A stretch of 57,500 nt of DNA. It comes from Chrysomallon squamiferum. Taxonomy: Eukaryota; Mollusca; Gastropoda; Neomphalida; Peltospiridae. The notes under the pieces are model-generated. The model ran no database searches. It saw only the letters and a list, made by a program, of their open reading frames with translations, and had not been told where the DNA came from. Positions within the stretch are counted from its first letter, which is position 1. Each line of letters begins with the position of its first letter. Positions 26,441 to 40,589 of the stretch are shown piece after piece. Both the position numbers and the translations under genes were made by a program. The stretch lies in contig CM022678.1 in assembly GCA_012295275.1 (NCBI GenBank), positions 10,975,782 through 11,033,281 of the forward strand, written 5' to 3'.

Positions 26441-26825
26441 TAACATCTACGCAGCCAGGGGTTCAAAACTCAAAAACAATTTTCTTTTTCGCAAATCTTC
26501 ACTATCAACTCAACCGCGCATTTTTCCGAGGGACAAGAGGGTTAATCACGAAAATATTTTGAGTCGCTTGTTGTGTCCTGTTATATTGATTAGCCAGCCC
26601 AATCGATCAGTTCGCTAAATAGAGATAATGACACAAATTATTTTTATCCCGTAAACGTTTCTTGGCCCGATGCTGCAGAGCAAACAAAGAGTTTCACTTT
26701 CGATGCAAAAATAGTTACATGCATCGAGCTATGGCTGCCTGTAATTTCAACAGAAATAGACTCGATGCTGCGACTAATGAAATTTATCGTTGGAATTCGG
26801 GTTATTAATCTTACGTCACTGAATT
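26440..26825. promoter_or_regulatory. Motif-dense, repeat-free island, candidate enhancer or promoter
   Basis: About 385 bases without any simple repeat, bounded on both sides by T-tracts and (TA)n. Contains many transcription-factor-like words: TTAATCACG, TGATTAG, CCAATCGATC, GTAAACG, TTTGCTCTG-type forkhead-like words, CTAATGAAATTTAT, GGTTATTAATC and TTACGTCA. No open frame spans it. Confidence 0.3.
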
Positions 26826-26859
26826 AAATGGGTTTTTTTTGTCATTTTTTATTTATTGT

Positions 26860-26900
26860 GTACATATATATATATACACACATATATATATATAAATTTA

Positions 26901-26954
<54 letters not shown>

Positions 26955-26960
26955 TATATA
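26860..26960. repeat. (TA)n/(TG)n microsatellite
   Basis: Alternating TA and TG/CA tracts of about 100 bases. Confidence 0.95.
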
Positions 26961-29407
26961 TGTATATATTTATATATAGAAATATGATCAGATTAAAAAA
27001 AGAGATATTTATTTTCAAAATAGGGTTTTTTTTTTATTTTTTGGTTTTTGTTCATTAATGTTTTTATATATACAGTATTACTTAAAATGGATAATCAGGA
27101 TTATTAAAATATACTTTTATTCATTTTTTTATCAGAAATGAAAAATTCTGCTTAATTTCTTCTGTAACTATTTATGTGTGTGTCTATATATATATATATA
27201 TATTCACCAATGTTTGTTTTTACACAAGATAATATTTACATGGGTCAAAAAACCATTTTTTTACTGCAGTTTACACTGATTACAGATGCCATAAATATAA
27301 TTTTTTTAAATTTCTGAATTCAGTTATAACACTATTTTCAGAAGGAAAGCTCAAACTCTACACAACAGTGTAAGCTGAAACAGAGCCACATTTGGAATGG
27401 GAAATGTCACAAACAGAAATAGTCAAAGCTGGGTTATCATTATTTAACTGCTAATCAGGCCTCAGTCTACACCACTAAGCCGCTGGAACTACTGATCCAT
27501 CCATACTAATCAAACATAAATTTGTTTATTTTTCACAAATCTGTTTTAAATTCAGAACTGATGGGAGAAGTTACAGTGACGCCAGAGGAAATGGTGTAAA
27601 TACAAGAAAATCACACAATTATTTAACATTAGTGTCAGACATTCATCTTTTTATATGTCCCCATTTCTTTGAAATACAATTATCTTCATGGATTTAAAAA
27701 ACTAAAGAAAAAAGAAAAAAAAGATTAAAGAAAAAAGAAATGAGAAAGGAAAGAAAATTTATCGATTCTAGAAAACCTTACTCCATTATTTGCTCCCGAA
27801 TGTTAAATATTTAATAAAAAAAAATTAATTTGCAACTTCAAGTTCCAATTTTTATTTTGTCAGAGTATTGTATTAATGTTTTTACTATTTTATTATATAT
27901 TATTATTATACATACATACATATCAATGTATTAATTTGTGTGAATATGCAATCATACGCACAAAATCTCGTTCTGCAAAATAAAAATGTATTTATTTTGT
28001 GCAGCTAATCTCTAACATGAATAAAAATATCTGTAAATCAGTCTGTCTGTTAGTCACACTAGTACATGTCCAACAACTTACTTCAGTGAGATCAATCACC
28101 ATTTAAAACATCCATACTGGAAAAAAAAAAAAAACTATCAGAAAGTCATCTACACCATCCCCTTCATTCCACCAGCAATATCTCATCCTGGGTTTACACT
28201 GCTGATATTTAAAAACATTTAAAGATTTTATTTTCTGCTCGATTTTAAAACCAACCGGTCAGATTACAGGACTGATAAAACAAGCAGGTTATAAACTGTA
28301 ACAAATCTTTTTGTTTGTTTGTTTTTAATTAACTTTTTTTTTTCTTCTTTTTTTTTCAATTTATTTTATTTATTTAAATTCATTTATAGTTAGTTAAGCA
28401 GAAAGATTTTTCTTTGCAAAAAATCAGTATCCATGCAGCTTGACATTTATAACATTATTTTCCATTCCAAACAAAGCTCCATAATCATAATGTATCAACA
28501 TGCACTAAGAAAAATAATTAATAATTTTTACTGAAACTAAGTCTTTTTTTTTTCTTCTTTTTTTTTTTATATATAACCAATTCAGATTATTCACTATAAC
28601 ACCAGTAATAAAATTAATAATTTGAACAGAAATCAAATCTTTTTTCAACTATTAAAAAGGAAAAAAAAAACATATTACAACAGAAGAAAGAATACAGCAA
28701 AGTAAGATAATCACATTTTGCTGACCCTGGATGCCACAGAGTTTTATTTCTAGCTTTGTTAATAATGAATTAACAAATTTGATTTAACAGATCCCAGTGT
28801 CTCTGCAGGAAGGAAGATATAATTTATTTAATGACGCACTCAGTACCACTTTTAATCTGTCGTTACACAGTGTCATTACACACGTTACAGATCTGTTATA
28901 AAGCAATCATCAAGATTATGGCAATGTGGAATCTGAATAAAAAATAAACAAATAAATAAATAGACTGACAGACATGATTCATACTCTGGGAAGTTCAAAT
29001 CACTGGACTGACAGGTTATTGTAATCAGCATAAACAGCTTTAAACAAATTTCAATGAGGGTCAAAAAAAAACTGAAAAAAACAAAACAATAAAAAAAACT
29101 ACACAACACATGACCAAACATGTTGGTCGTAACTGATTAAACAAGCATGCGATAAAACAGCTGGCTGTTTGTAAACCCTCCGTACTAACAATGCTCTAAT
29201 GCTAATAACTAAACTCTGCTGTTCAGTCTTGCAAATGTGGGACTGGATTAGACAAAAGTTATTTATAATTGATTTCAGTGTAATTACTAGTTACTGTGTT
29301 TTTCTGTGCAGTGGACTGTGCTGAAAGAATTAACAATTGTACTTTACGAGATATTTAGTAATCTGCCCATTTGTTTTCTGAATCAACTCACACAAATGTC
29401 TGAAGTT

Positions 29408-29453
29408 GGAAATAATAATAATAATAATAATAGTAGTAGTAGTAGTAGTAGTA

Positions 29454-29483
<30 letters not shown>
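29408..29483. repeat. (AAT)n then (AGT)n microsatellite
   Basis: Seven AAT units, then AGT units with a single-base slip in the middle (AGTAGAGTAGT). The 152-codon frame across it is a by-product. Confidence 0.92.
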
Positions 29484-29484
<1 letters not shown>

Positions 29485-30021
29485 TAGGAGTAATAACAGC
29501 AGCAGAAGTACAAGTAGCAGTAGCAGTGGTTGTTGTAGAGATGTCAGTAATAGTTTAGCTTCAAGGGTAGCAGGACAGACACTGGGAGTAAGCTCACATA
29601 GAAACAAAAATATTGTAAAAGACAAAATGAGAGAAAACAAAACAAAAGCAGGAAGTAAGGCACACAAAGATTGGGATGTTAAGAGTTTTTTCATTACCCC
29701 AAAAGTCCAATGCAAAAAAACCAGCTCCCTAGTTTATTTTTCCAAATCTGAAATATTTCAGTGACTTATTTACACTGATCCAAAATCAAAGAACAAAACT
29801 GATCCCCTCCCTAGTTCATTTTTTTTTTTTTTTTTTTTTTTTGCGTTACATAATCTAAATACGCTGCCCACTTTAGTACTCTTAACCCTCAGAAATATCT
29901 CTTCAGTCCCTGGGAGGTAGGTAAACCCCTGACAACCTTGAACACACCTGTTTTGTTAGGTCACGAAATAACAAAGAAAGATTGAGTGTAATTTAACATT
30001 TGTTATTATTAATACATAAGG

Positions 30022-30023
30022 GG

Positions 30024-30077
<54 letters not shown>
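30022..30077. repeat. (GA)n microsatellite
   Basis: Pure GA run of about 55 bases following GGGGGG. Confidence 0.95.
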
Positions 30078-30081
<4 letters not shown>

Positions 30082-31751
30082 AAATGAGTGTGCATGCATG
30101 TATATATACTATATGTATGTGAGCATGTTTGTGAATCTGGTGCATGCATGTTATACGTGTATCTGCGTGTGCATGCATGCATGGGTAGGCTACATACATT
30201 TAGTGACTTAAATATATTAAATTTTGATTATAGATAAAATGCTATGTAAAAGCTAAAAGAACACTAAATTTAATGAAATAAAAACAGAAACTTGAACACG
30301 TCACAGAGTTTAAGCTTGATGATGAAAATTATTATTAATCTGTAATTTGAGGAAAGAAACTGACATTTTGTTTGACAAAAAATCAAATTCCATTAACATT
30401 TCCATTACCTAGTGTGCTGAAAATCAGTCTAACCATATTAAAATATTTTCTTATTGTTTAATTGTAGCTTTTATCATCTTTTTTTTTTTTTTTTATTCCA
30501 AGAAAAATTAGTAATGGTATTTGCAGAAAAAAAAAAATAATAATAATAATTTTTTTTTTTTTTTGTAAACATTCATCTTCAGAAGAAAATATAAATTTAT
30601 CTTTTTGGTCAACTTTCCACAATTATTACTAATCAAATTCACATTTATCTAAGCTAAATATATCCAACAGTGTTTTTATTTTAAAAATCCTACATGCTGT
30701 CTAAACCTATTTGTCGTATTACTTTTTAATAACTTTTTTAGAACTTCTTAAATTTAATACTCCAGTGGCTGAAAACTAATACTTACTTTTTAATATGTTT
30801 CATAATTTTAATCAAAAAATACCTGCTACAAATCTTACGCTGATTATAAATTAATCAATTTGCTTTTCATTATGTAATCTTGACAAACAGCAGCTCAAAC
30901 CCTGCTTATCTGAAAACTGAGGCAGTATGTAACAATGGTCTAAAAAAAATCCTTTATACTTACAAGTTATTAATTTATTGTTTTGATCAGTCTGTCTTCA
31001 CTCATAACAAAGTAATATTTATAACGTAAATTAAATCTTATTTATAATATTACTAATTAAAGGGTATTTGTGGTGGTATAAATAAATAGTTCACAAATGT
31101 TTGGTTTAACACTCTCAAGTTATTATTTTATTGTTTTTGATTATCTATTTCCATTAAAGACAAAGTATGATAATAATACAAAAGATATTTCTATTTTTTC
31201 TGTAGTCATAACACAATTAAAAACCCAGCTATGAATCTGCCATGTACACTAATGAAGCCACATCATGTTGTGAAGAAATAAAACAGCTGTAAATTGAAAA
31301 ACAGCTGCAGCCAAATATTTTATAACTTTATGCTTTTGTTGGTGTACGTCTTTGTTAATTAAGAATAGACAAAAAAAACAACCTAAAAACTGAACAAAAT
31401 AACAACATTGAAAAGGATAAAGACATTTTTTTTTTTTTTTTTTTGTTGTTGCTTAGACCATTCATTCATACTGCCATAGGTAAGTGTGAAACAATGAGTA
31501 ACTGAATGTGTCTGAATCATTTTGTTAACTGGCCGGATACCTTTTCAGCCATCCAGTATCGCGGAAAGTCTTCACATACTGTGCATTTATCAGCACCCAT
31601 GCAAACTTTACATCAATGGAAGAACATTACATGCTGCACATGAAACTCAGTGCTTACATGTTACTGTCTGAAAAATACAATTCTCAGAAATTACCAATCT
31701 CTTAGACATAGAAAATTTCATACGACACTTTTCACATAAAACAAAGAAGAA

Positions 31752-31753
<2 letters not shown>

Positions 31754-31799
<46 letters not shown>
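31754..31799. repeat. (ATT)n microsatellite
   Basis: About 15 uninterrupted ATT units. Confidence 0.95.
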
Positions 31800-32399
31800 T
31801 AAATTTTAGTTCTGTTTTAGATTTTACTATTGTTTTAAGGTGTTTAAATTTGTTTTTGTTTGTTTTGTTTTTTTGGAAGGTATTAATTTATTTAATACTA
31901 CTTTATTTTACTTTTTTCTTCTTAACAGATACTTTCTTTCAATCAGTGATTTCAGCATTAATTAGTAATTTCAAACATTCATGACTGAATGACAATTGAT
32001 AATACACATATTTCTTCTCTTTATTTTATTTATTAATTTTACTTTGTGAAATGATAAAAAATAAAATCGTCCTAACTACAATTACTTGGAAAACATTATT
32101 TATTCCTTTTTTCTTTTTCCTTAAAAAAAAATAATAATAATTAAAAATCAAAATATTAATTTCAAAACTATAACTTCTGAAATAAAACATTATCATGATA
32201 ACAATTTAGAAAACTAAAATAACATACTAACTGTTCTAACTTGACATCAATGACCAGAGATAATTAGATCCATTATTAAAGTTCTTAATGTTATCTAGAG
32301 TAGTTGATTTTCTTTTATTAACTGATTAAACAAACACAGTGGCAGAATATCAAATAAAGTTATTTAAACCAAACAGTGTTTATATCAAAGCTTTATTCA

Positions 32400-32660
32400 C
32401 TAACATGTATTAATTAGTTTTCTAGCACTGGCAACTGAACATCAAACATTTCTTTGAAGAGATCACTAGATCATACTGATTGTCTACATTGGTAACTTAA
32501 TATCAAACATTTGTTTGATGTAATCACTACTACATATTGATTAATTTTTCTACCAGTAGATATTGAATATCAAACATTTGTTTGAAGCAATCACTAGAAC
32601 ATACTGATTAATTTTCCACCAATGGATATTGGATTTCAAACATCTGACTAGACAGAATAA
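32400..32660 (+). repeat. About 70-bp tandem repeat, four diverged copies
   Basis: Each unit has AATATCAAACATTTGTTTGA, then ATCACTAGA-like, ACATACTGATTAATTTT and ACCA(A/G)T. Copies start near 32440, 32500, 32567 and 32626; the first and last are the most diverged. Confidence 0.8.
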
Positions 32661-33692
32661 TCATCTACCAATGTACCACTGACAAGTTAAGTCTCAGAAC
32701 AAACTTTTCCCGCTAACAGCAAGATATATGTACATATATGCATGTATCTACATGTGTACAAAACCCACACATACACACTGACATACCATCCCATTAACTG
32801 TCAAATATATTCTAAAGAACATTCAGTTGTTGTAATGGGAAGAAACCCAATTTATTTCAACGAATCTGAACAAGAAGAATATTAAAAAAATAAAAAATAA
32901 AATTTATGAACTATTTGCATTACAATGAGTGGTGGTAATACAGAAGAAAATAATAGTAACATTCTATGACTCATCTGAGACAAGGTATCTTTCCCTGTTG
33001 AATTCTTTTGATTGAAAAACATGGCACTATGTTATTAGTCATATTAGTATTTTTACAGTGAATCAGTTCTAACACTGGATAATGTTTAATAATTTTACTA
33101 AATTTAAATAGACTTAAAACATATGCATACAGTATACAAACAATATAACAATATAATGAATACTGATATTAATAAATGATTGTTTAAAGTCTGAATGAAT
33201 AAATTCTATTATAGTACCTCATCCAACCACAAACAGTAATTAAACAGTGGCTGAACAAAACTGAGAATATTAAAATTTTGCTAAAGAACTGAAATTTAGA
33301 ATCATGCAACATTAAAATATTATATGATTTAATGTGTATTAATATAAATAATAAATCATAATATGATTCATTTTCTCTTCTTTTTGAATTATAATAATAA
33401 TAATAAAAATAATAATAAAAATAATAACAATAAATTCAAAAAAATAAAAAATAAAAAAATAGGAAAGGAAAAAAAGCCGCTTACTAATATTAAATTCTGA
33501 AATATAAAAGTACGAACTTAAATGTATTTATTTTATATTATATATTACATATATACAGATTGTAGATAAAAAAAAAACTTTGTTCATTATAACTGAAGTA
33601 AACACAGTTAAATAAATACAAACCTATTTAAATAACCAACAGCAACTTGTTACAAAAAATTTAAGATCACATTTACCGGAAACATCAAAACT

Positions 33693-33701
33693 GCGCCACC
33701 T
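33693..33701 (-). promoter_or_regulatory. AGGTGGCGC site 1 (CTCF-core-like)
   Basis: GCGCCACCT on the plus strand reads AGGTGGCGC on the minus strand, like the core of CTCF sites. It is the first of an identical pair in the same orientation. Confidence 0.3.
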
Positions 33702-34015
33702 ATTACAGATTTATAGTCAACGACACACAACTCTAATAATTGGTCTCACACCATAAAATAGATTTTTATTATATTTGATTTTATTGCTGTTTTGAAAGAT
33801 ATATTAATATCAAAGTACTATTTGTAATTTCACTGGAAGTAACTTTTATTTTTTTATCCATAAATCTGTAAAAAATATTACTAAATTAAAGCATATTTAG
33901 GGTAATAAACTAATTTAGTCCTTATACGCTTATTACCAAGGATTTTTGAAACGGAAATACCTTGTTTTCGCTGCTGCTGTTGTTTAAGGAGCAGCTGAAG
34001 GTAATGACAAATAGG

Positions 34016-34024
34016 GCGCCACCT
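34016..34024 (-). promoter_or_regulatory. AGGTGGCGC site 2 (CTCF-core-like)
   Basis: Second identical 9-mer, 323 bases from the first, within a short GC-richer stretch (33960-34040) in very AT-rich DNA. Confidence 0.3.
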
Positions 34025-34790
34025 CACCTATATGAGATCTTCAAAATATAAAGCGGAACATATTAAAGAAATGAATAAAATAAAATAATAAAGTGTGAAA
34101 ATAGCTAGAGTGAAGCCAAATTGTCGAGAAGCTGATTATTAATTCTTAATGTTTTTGGATCAAACTGAAAAGAATTGACAAAGGATAATATCCACGGCCA
34201 TCATCCACATCGCCGATATTAAAATGTCTGTTAAACCCTAGAAACCCTAGGACCTGTTGTTTAATCATTTTCTATCATACCGTACACTAATTATAAATAA
34301 CTTTTAAAGAAAAGGAAGCCATATCAGATTAAGGTATAATAATAATAATAATAATGACACATGCGTTTGAATAATAACCATATCAACAATAATAATTTGA
34401 AATAATCATTTTTAATATCAAATGGAAATATTTTATGAATTAATTTTTGTTATTCCTGTTACGTTACTTTGCTGTGTTTGTTACTAAAGACGCGTCAGAG
34501 CAGATTTTCTGTAAAATAATTACCTAAGGTAAATAATGAACACAACAATTCTGACGTACTCGGACGCAAATTTAACTCTCTTTCTTGTAAGAGTAACTAA
34601 TATTTTGTACTATATAAATAAGTACTGAGTAGATTCAGAATATTCATACTCAGCCGTCTTAGAAACACACGTAAATAAACAAATCGGCCTTTTCCGAACA
34701 ATGAAAAGTATCCTTAGAGGCTGAAGAATTGATTATTTTAAAATTTTACTATAATTTTCAGGAATTTTGAAAACGTGTTGATCTACGAAG

Positions 34791-34798
34791 TGACGTCA
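34791..34798. promoter_or_regulatory. Palindromic CRE (TGACGTCA) upstream of SERINC
   Basis: A perfect 8-base cAMP response element, 579 bases before the SERINC start codon. It lies in a stretch with few simple repeats, between the two divergent genes. One such site can occur by chance in a window this size; its position is what makes it notable. Confidence 0.4.
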
Positions 34799-34831
34799 CG
34801 ATAAAGATAACGTTAACATTCTAGAGACTGC

Positions 34832-34832
34832 G

Positions 34833-34887
<55 letters not shown>
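34832..34887. repeat. (ATT)n microsatellite upstream of SERINC
   Basis: About 18 ATT units, only 35 bases past the CRE palindrome. Confidence 0.95.
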
Positions 34888-34889
<2 letters not shown>

Positions 34890-35369
34890 TGTTTTTAGCT
34901 TAAATTGGTCGCAACAATTAACCTGGAAATACAGATAGTCTTGCAGTATCTTAACCAGTTCAAGATGATGTATATTACAATGTAAATCATAATTATAATT
35001 TTGTACAATCAATGTCAGCAAAGATACGGTGACATTAACTGATTAAGATACTTCGGAAGTAATTTTTAAAATTATGTTATCAGGATTTGTTAATAACAAA
35101 AGTAAAAAGAAAAATTAATGTCTATTCGCCTATGTGTATCTTCCATTTTTATTGTTACCAGTACTCTTTTGAGGTCAAAGAATTTAAACTGTTATGTGAG
35201 ACCGCATATTCCCGGATATAGAATCTGAATAACTATCACAAGACGGTAGCCATATTTCTGTAATATAAACACGGAAGGATTCCGGTTTTTTAACCGATAT
35301 CTGATTTATCTCAGGATAAAACTGAGAAACTATATTTCTAATCGAAAGAGCAGATAATTGTGAGGAACT

Positions 35370-35390
35370 ATGGGTTGCATTGTTGGAACG
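35370..35390 (+). CDS. SERINC: SERINC exon 1 (residues 1-7)
   Basis: This 21-base coding exon reads MGCIVGT and ends phase 0 at donor GTAAAT. The Met-Gly start matches the family. It was located by joining to the Cys-rich exon 2, and the Kozak context (aactATGGG) supports the start. Confidence 0.88.
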
Positions 35391-38300
35391 GTAAATACAA
35401 AATCTTCCAGTATTACAATTAGTTGAATTAGTTAATTTAGTCTGACTCTTAGTCTTAGTCTACCTTTGTTTTTGTTTTGATTTTTAAAAACATTTTATAT
35501 TATAAAATTCTTATGGAAGTTTTTTTTTATTTTTTATCGTCATTCGTTTTAAAACGTTTTTTTTTTTTATTATTATTATGTGTATTTTCTTATTTTCATA
35601 TCATTATCTTTTATGATTTATCAGGTTATTAAACTTGCATACGACAGATGAAATATTAAATTAAGAATGCAACAAAGGTAGTCAATGAGTCATTTTAAAA
35701 ATTCAAAATAATTTATTAGTAATAGTTACAATTAATGTCAAGATATTTGTCATTATTTGATATATCTACTGATTTAGAATTTCAAGTAAAAGTCAAACAA
35801 CAACAAACAAAAATTATAATAAATGTTACCAAGTAACGATCATTATGTTATTAACAATTTGGCCCATTATTTTATAGTGACATAGAAATATTAGGTATGG
35901 TTTATGTGTAATTTTCTTTTTTCACAAGATTTTCACATTTAGTTAGTTTTGTACATTTTGGAAATTTGCTTATAGGATAAAACTGATTAATATCATTTGA
36001 TATTCATTTACACTTTTTTGTTTAACAAATATTTTTATTAAAATATTAACACAAATGATTTTTTTTTTTTTTTTTCTTAGTATGTACTTAGTTATCATTT
36101 AATATTTGATTAAAAAGTGTTTGTGATTATTATTATTTGATATCCATTTGCATTTTTCTGTGTAACAACATTTTTTTATTAAAATATTGACACAAATGAT
36201 TTTGTTTTTGAATTTTCTAAACACTTAATTGTTATTTATGTGTTTATTCAGCTGGCATGCTGCATCGGTCCGGCAGCCTGCAGCTTGTGCTGTGCATGTT
36301 GTCCGTCATGCAAGAACTCCACCGCAAGTCGAATTGCATATGCGTTCATGTTGATTGTTGGAACCATTGTAGCTGCAGTGATGCTGTCACCAGGCTTACG
36401 AACTGAGCTTGATAAAGTGAGTTCGCTTATCATTATTGTTTTCATTACAGTCCTGTCACGATGTCTAGTCTTATTAATATTATTATTATTATTATTATTA
36501 TTATCTTCATAATTATTACTCATTTTGTTGTTGTTATCATTGGTTGTTTTGCTATTTTTATTATTGTTATCATCATATTTTTTATTATTAATTTTAATAT
36601 TATTATTATTATTATTATTATTACTTCACTGTTGCTGTTGTTGTTGTTGTTGATATTGTTACTACTATTTTCACTGACAGGTTCCAGGTCTGTGTAAGGA
36701 TTTTATAGGAGATGCAGGAGGAGACTTGGTCTCCTACCAGCTCCTACAGAAACAGCAGTGTGATTCTTTCGTTGGCTATCTCTCAGTCTACAGAGTTTGT
36801 TTTGCGATGACAATGTTCTTCTTGTTGTTTTGTGTTATCATGGTCAAAGTAAATTCATCAAAGGACCCACGATCAGCAATCCAGAACGGGTAAAAATAAA
36901 TTTTTAAATATTAAAGATGAATACATCTGAAAACTTATCTGTTAAAAATTGGAAATGTTATTAATAATAGTTATTGCTTTTAATATCATTATTGTTATTA
37001 CTGGAGAAATAATAATGGGTTTTGTTATTAACTGTAGTACTAAGTGATGTTAATTTTGGAAATAGAAATGAGCATAATATCATGAAATACTGAATTTTAA
37101 AAGCAAAACATTTTTGTTATGTTAGTTTCTTCAACACCAAGATTGTTATTCTTTATTATTAGTTCGATAAAAGTAACAGTAATTGCATATTGTTGTTGTT
37201 GTTATTGTTATTATTATTATTATTATTGTTATTGTTATTATTATCATTATTACTTCATTATTATTTTATTTATTATTATTTATTATTATTTATTATTTAT
37301 TCTTTGTTTCTTAATTTTTAATATTTTTAAATTTGTATTATTACACAATTCATGATATTCCTATGAAGTTGGTAATATATCTTTCAAGAGCAATTTAATA
37401 TTCTGAAAAGCAATTTTATTTTCATTTCAGTTTCTTTAATAATCATATTAACAAAATATCAGTGTTATTTGTGAAAAGAATATAATTTTATAATTAAAAT
37501 GACAGTATAAACTTAATATGTGTTAATTATGGAGGGGAATAATGCATTTCATGTTCATATATTATCTTCATAATAATGATAATTATATTTTTATATATCC
37601 AAAAATTATTTTCATTTCATTTATCTTAACAAGCTTATCTAATTTTTTTTTTTTTTTATTTTTATTTTATTTTATTTTTTTTTTGTCTTTAGGATATTAG
37701 CAAAAGAGCTAAATGGCAAATAAAATATGTTATATAATTGTAAATATTTTTTTTAATTGCAGATTTTGGTTTTTCAAAGTTCTCATTCTCATAGCTATCT
37801 GTGTCGGAGCTTTCTTTATTCCACGGGGCTCGTTTGGAAACAGTGAGTTATTTTTAAATTATTATACTTCATTATTCTTCATTTTCTATTATATCATTTT
37901 GTCATAGTTAGTAATGCTTATTATCGTTGTTATTTATCATTACCATTATCATCACCATGTTATCACTTTTATTATTATTATTGTTGTTGTATATTATTAT
38001 CATTATTATTATGATTGTTTTAATTATCGTTATTGTTGTTAATGTTGATGTTGTTGTTGCTGTGATTGTGTACCAGTTCTTAATGTAACAGTTGATAAAC
38101 ATGCTTACTTACTCGGTTAATCAAGTGATTTTTTGAAGAATAATAAAAATATTTAAACAAATGAACAATCCAAGTCATAAACAATAGACTTTTAAATCTG
38201 ATTTCAGTCTTTGTCTCTTTCTTTTTGTTTTTTTTAATTTTTATTTTATTTTTTTTAAATCCATTTTTTTTTTTTTTTTTTTAACGTTCATATTTCTTTT

Positions 38301-40508
38301 TTAATTAATTGTCTTTTTTTTTTTTTTCTAACTTTTTTCTCTCAATCTTTTAAAAACTTGTCTCAGTTTGGATGGTGTTTGGGATGGTTGGTGCATCCAT
38401 TTTCATCATCATTCAGCTGATTCTCATCATCGACTTTGCACATGGTTGGGCGGAGACCTGGGTGCAGAAGTATGAAGAAACAGACGCCAAGTGCTACTAT
38501 TTCGGTAAGGAACAAACAAAATTACGGGGGTGGGGTATTTTTTATTTTTTATTGTTTTACATTTTAGACCAATCTTTTAACAAGTTAATGTACGTGTTTG
38601 ATGCGAATTAGGTTTATTGGTAAAAGATTCCACTATCAGATTGTGTCAGAATATGAATAATATTGTAATAGAGCATTCCACTTTGAGGTAAAAATATTTT
38701 TGAGAAAAAAAGAAAAAGAAGTAAAAAAAAGGGAAAAAAAACAGTTTCTTGATTACATTTTCAAGTTCAGGTTGATCTCTCTCCTTTTTTTTTTTTTTTT
38801 TTTGAATATCCATTGTTGTTGGGTAAAATTGCGCATTAATTTATTGATTGATTCATTCGTTAAGTATTGAGCTTTTGTGTTGATCATTGATTCACAGTCA
38901 GATTATGTGAATATTGATTGGGGTTTCACAGACTGTAACTTATTTTTATTGATTGTTTTGTTTATTACCTGTGTTGACTTATTCGTAACCACGAGAAACA
39001 GAAAACTGTGAAATATGTGATATGTTTTGTGTCAGTTCTTTACTTTCTGTTTATTTAAATACATAGGTAATAAATTGTTATGATATATCTGTAGAGAGAG
39101 ACATGTTTCTGGGCATTGGTTCATTATTTTTATTATTATTTTTTTTTTTTTATCTCTCTAAACATAGTAAGTTACAAAGTAAACAAACAAACAAACACAA
39201 TTTTAAAAAATATCAGAGCAACCCCAAGATTTAGCGATTTCTTTTTTCTTACTGATTTTTTTTTTTTTTTTTTTAATTTATATATTTTGTTTCTTCATCA
39301 CATTATACTCTATGGATCAATTTGCTTCTGAAGTTATTTTCTGTATAAATTAATATTTATCACTGTATGGAATGACTTGAAGATTTTAGCTGTGAAGTGG
39401 TAAAGCAACAGAACTCTGTTTTTTACTATTTTACTGTCATATTGTTAATGGGAGGTGATGGAAAAACTTAAAAAAAAACTACTAGAATAACTTGAAATTA
39501 TAATGAATGGTTGAAGACCTTGTGTTCATGCTGCTGTAGGTATATAAGTATATTTCAGTAATTAATTCACAATTCTCAGACATCCTGCACAATTTCAATT
39601 TCCATATTTCCAACTGATTTAACTTTTAGTAATTAATAAAAACAAAAAAAATTGAAAACAAAGTTTTCCACGTTCTTATGTGTGTATATATATTTGTAAA
39701 TCCATGGATGTATGGGAGCACACACAGACACACAGAGAGACAGACAGATTGTGGTGAAATCAATTCTTACAGGTTTTTAAAATATGTTACCCTGTTTGGT
39801 TAAAATGGACCTATTCTGAAAATTCATCAAAGATGAACATATTTTTGCAAAAAAAATTTGAATGGTCGCATGAAATCGTTTATGAAAGATATTTGTAGAA
39901 AAGTATTCTGGTATTGCATGTCATACTGAGGAATAATTGAAATCAGTTTATCTGCATTTATCAGCAGAACAGTTTGAATTGATTGGTAATTTTATTGATA
40001 CAGTCATGCTTTTTATTATTCGGTACAATTTTTGTTTGAGTTATTAGATTGTTTTGGAAAGATTTATCATTATTAGACTCGGCTGTCACAGAAATAAAAA
40101 ACCCATTTAATTATATAAATTAGTAAATTTAAAATAAAATAAAATAAAAATAAATAAAAAAACAAAAAACAAAAAACAACAACACTACAATGTTACATGA
40201 CAAAATAGAAAACAAACAAATATTATTATTATTATTATTATTATTTTTTTTTTTTTTTTAATTTGTAGCCAAGGTTTTTTTTAAAATTATTAGTGTCAGT
40301 GGCAGTTGAATAAACAATAAATAATACTGTTATTAATAGTCGACAAACAGTGCAAACTGATAAAATAATCTTTATTTGTTTTTTAATTATTTACTGTCAA
40401 CTTTAGTACGAGAATGTTATTTTTAAGTATCCAGATGTTACTTTTTTCACATAAAGATAACTCACATAGAAGTTAACATCAAGATACAATTAAAAAAATA
40501 TACAACAA

Positions 40509-40589
<81 letters not shown>

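Larger units (their letters stand above)
26961..33650. other. Intergenic AT-rich DNA, no coding exon recognised
   Basis: Simple repeats: (AAT)n/(AGT)n 29408-29483, poly-T 29818-29842, (GA)n 30022-30077, poly-T 31425-31444, (ATT)n 31754-31799. A tandem repeat lies at 32400-32660. Several short mixed-sequence stretches (27360-27600, 28700-28900) show nothing I can name. Confidence 0.55.

Noticed and set aside
29306-29764. 152-codon ORF with poly-Asn/Ser/Val
   Set aside because: Core is the (AAT)n/(AGT)n run; the frame changes at a microsatellite slip, and the flanks match nothing.
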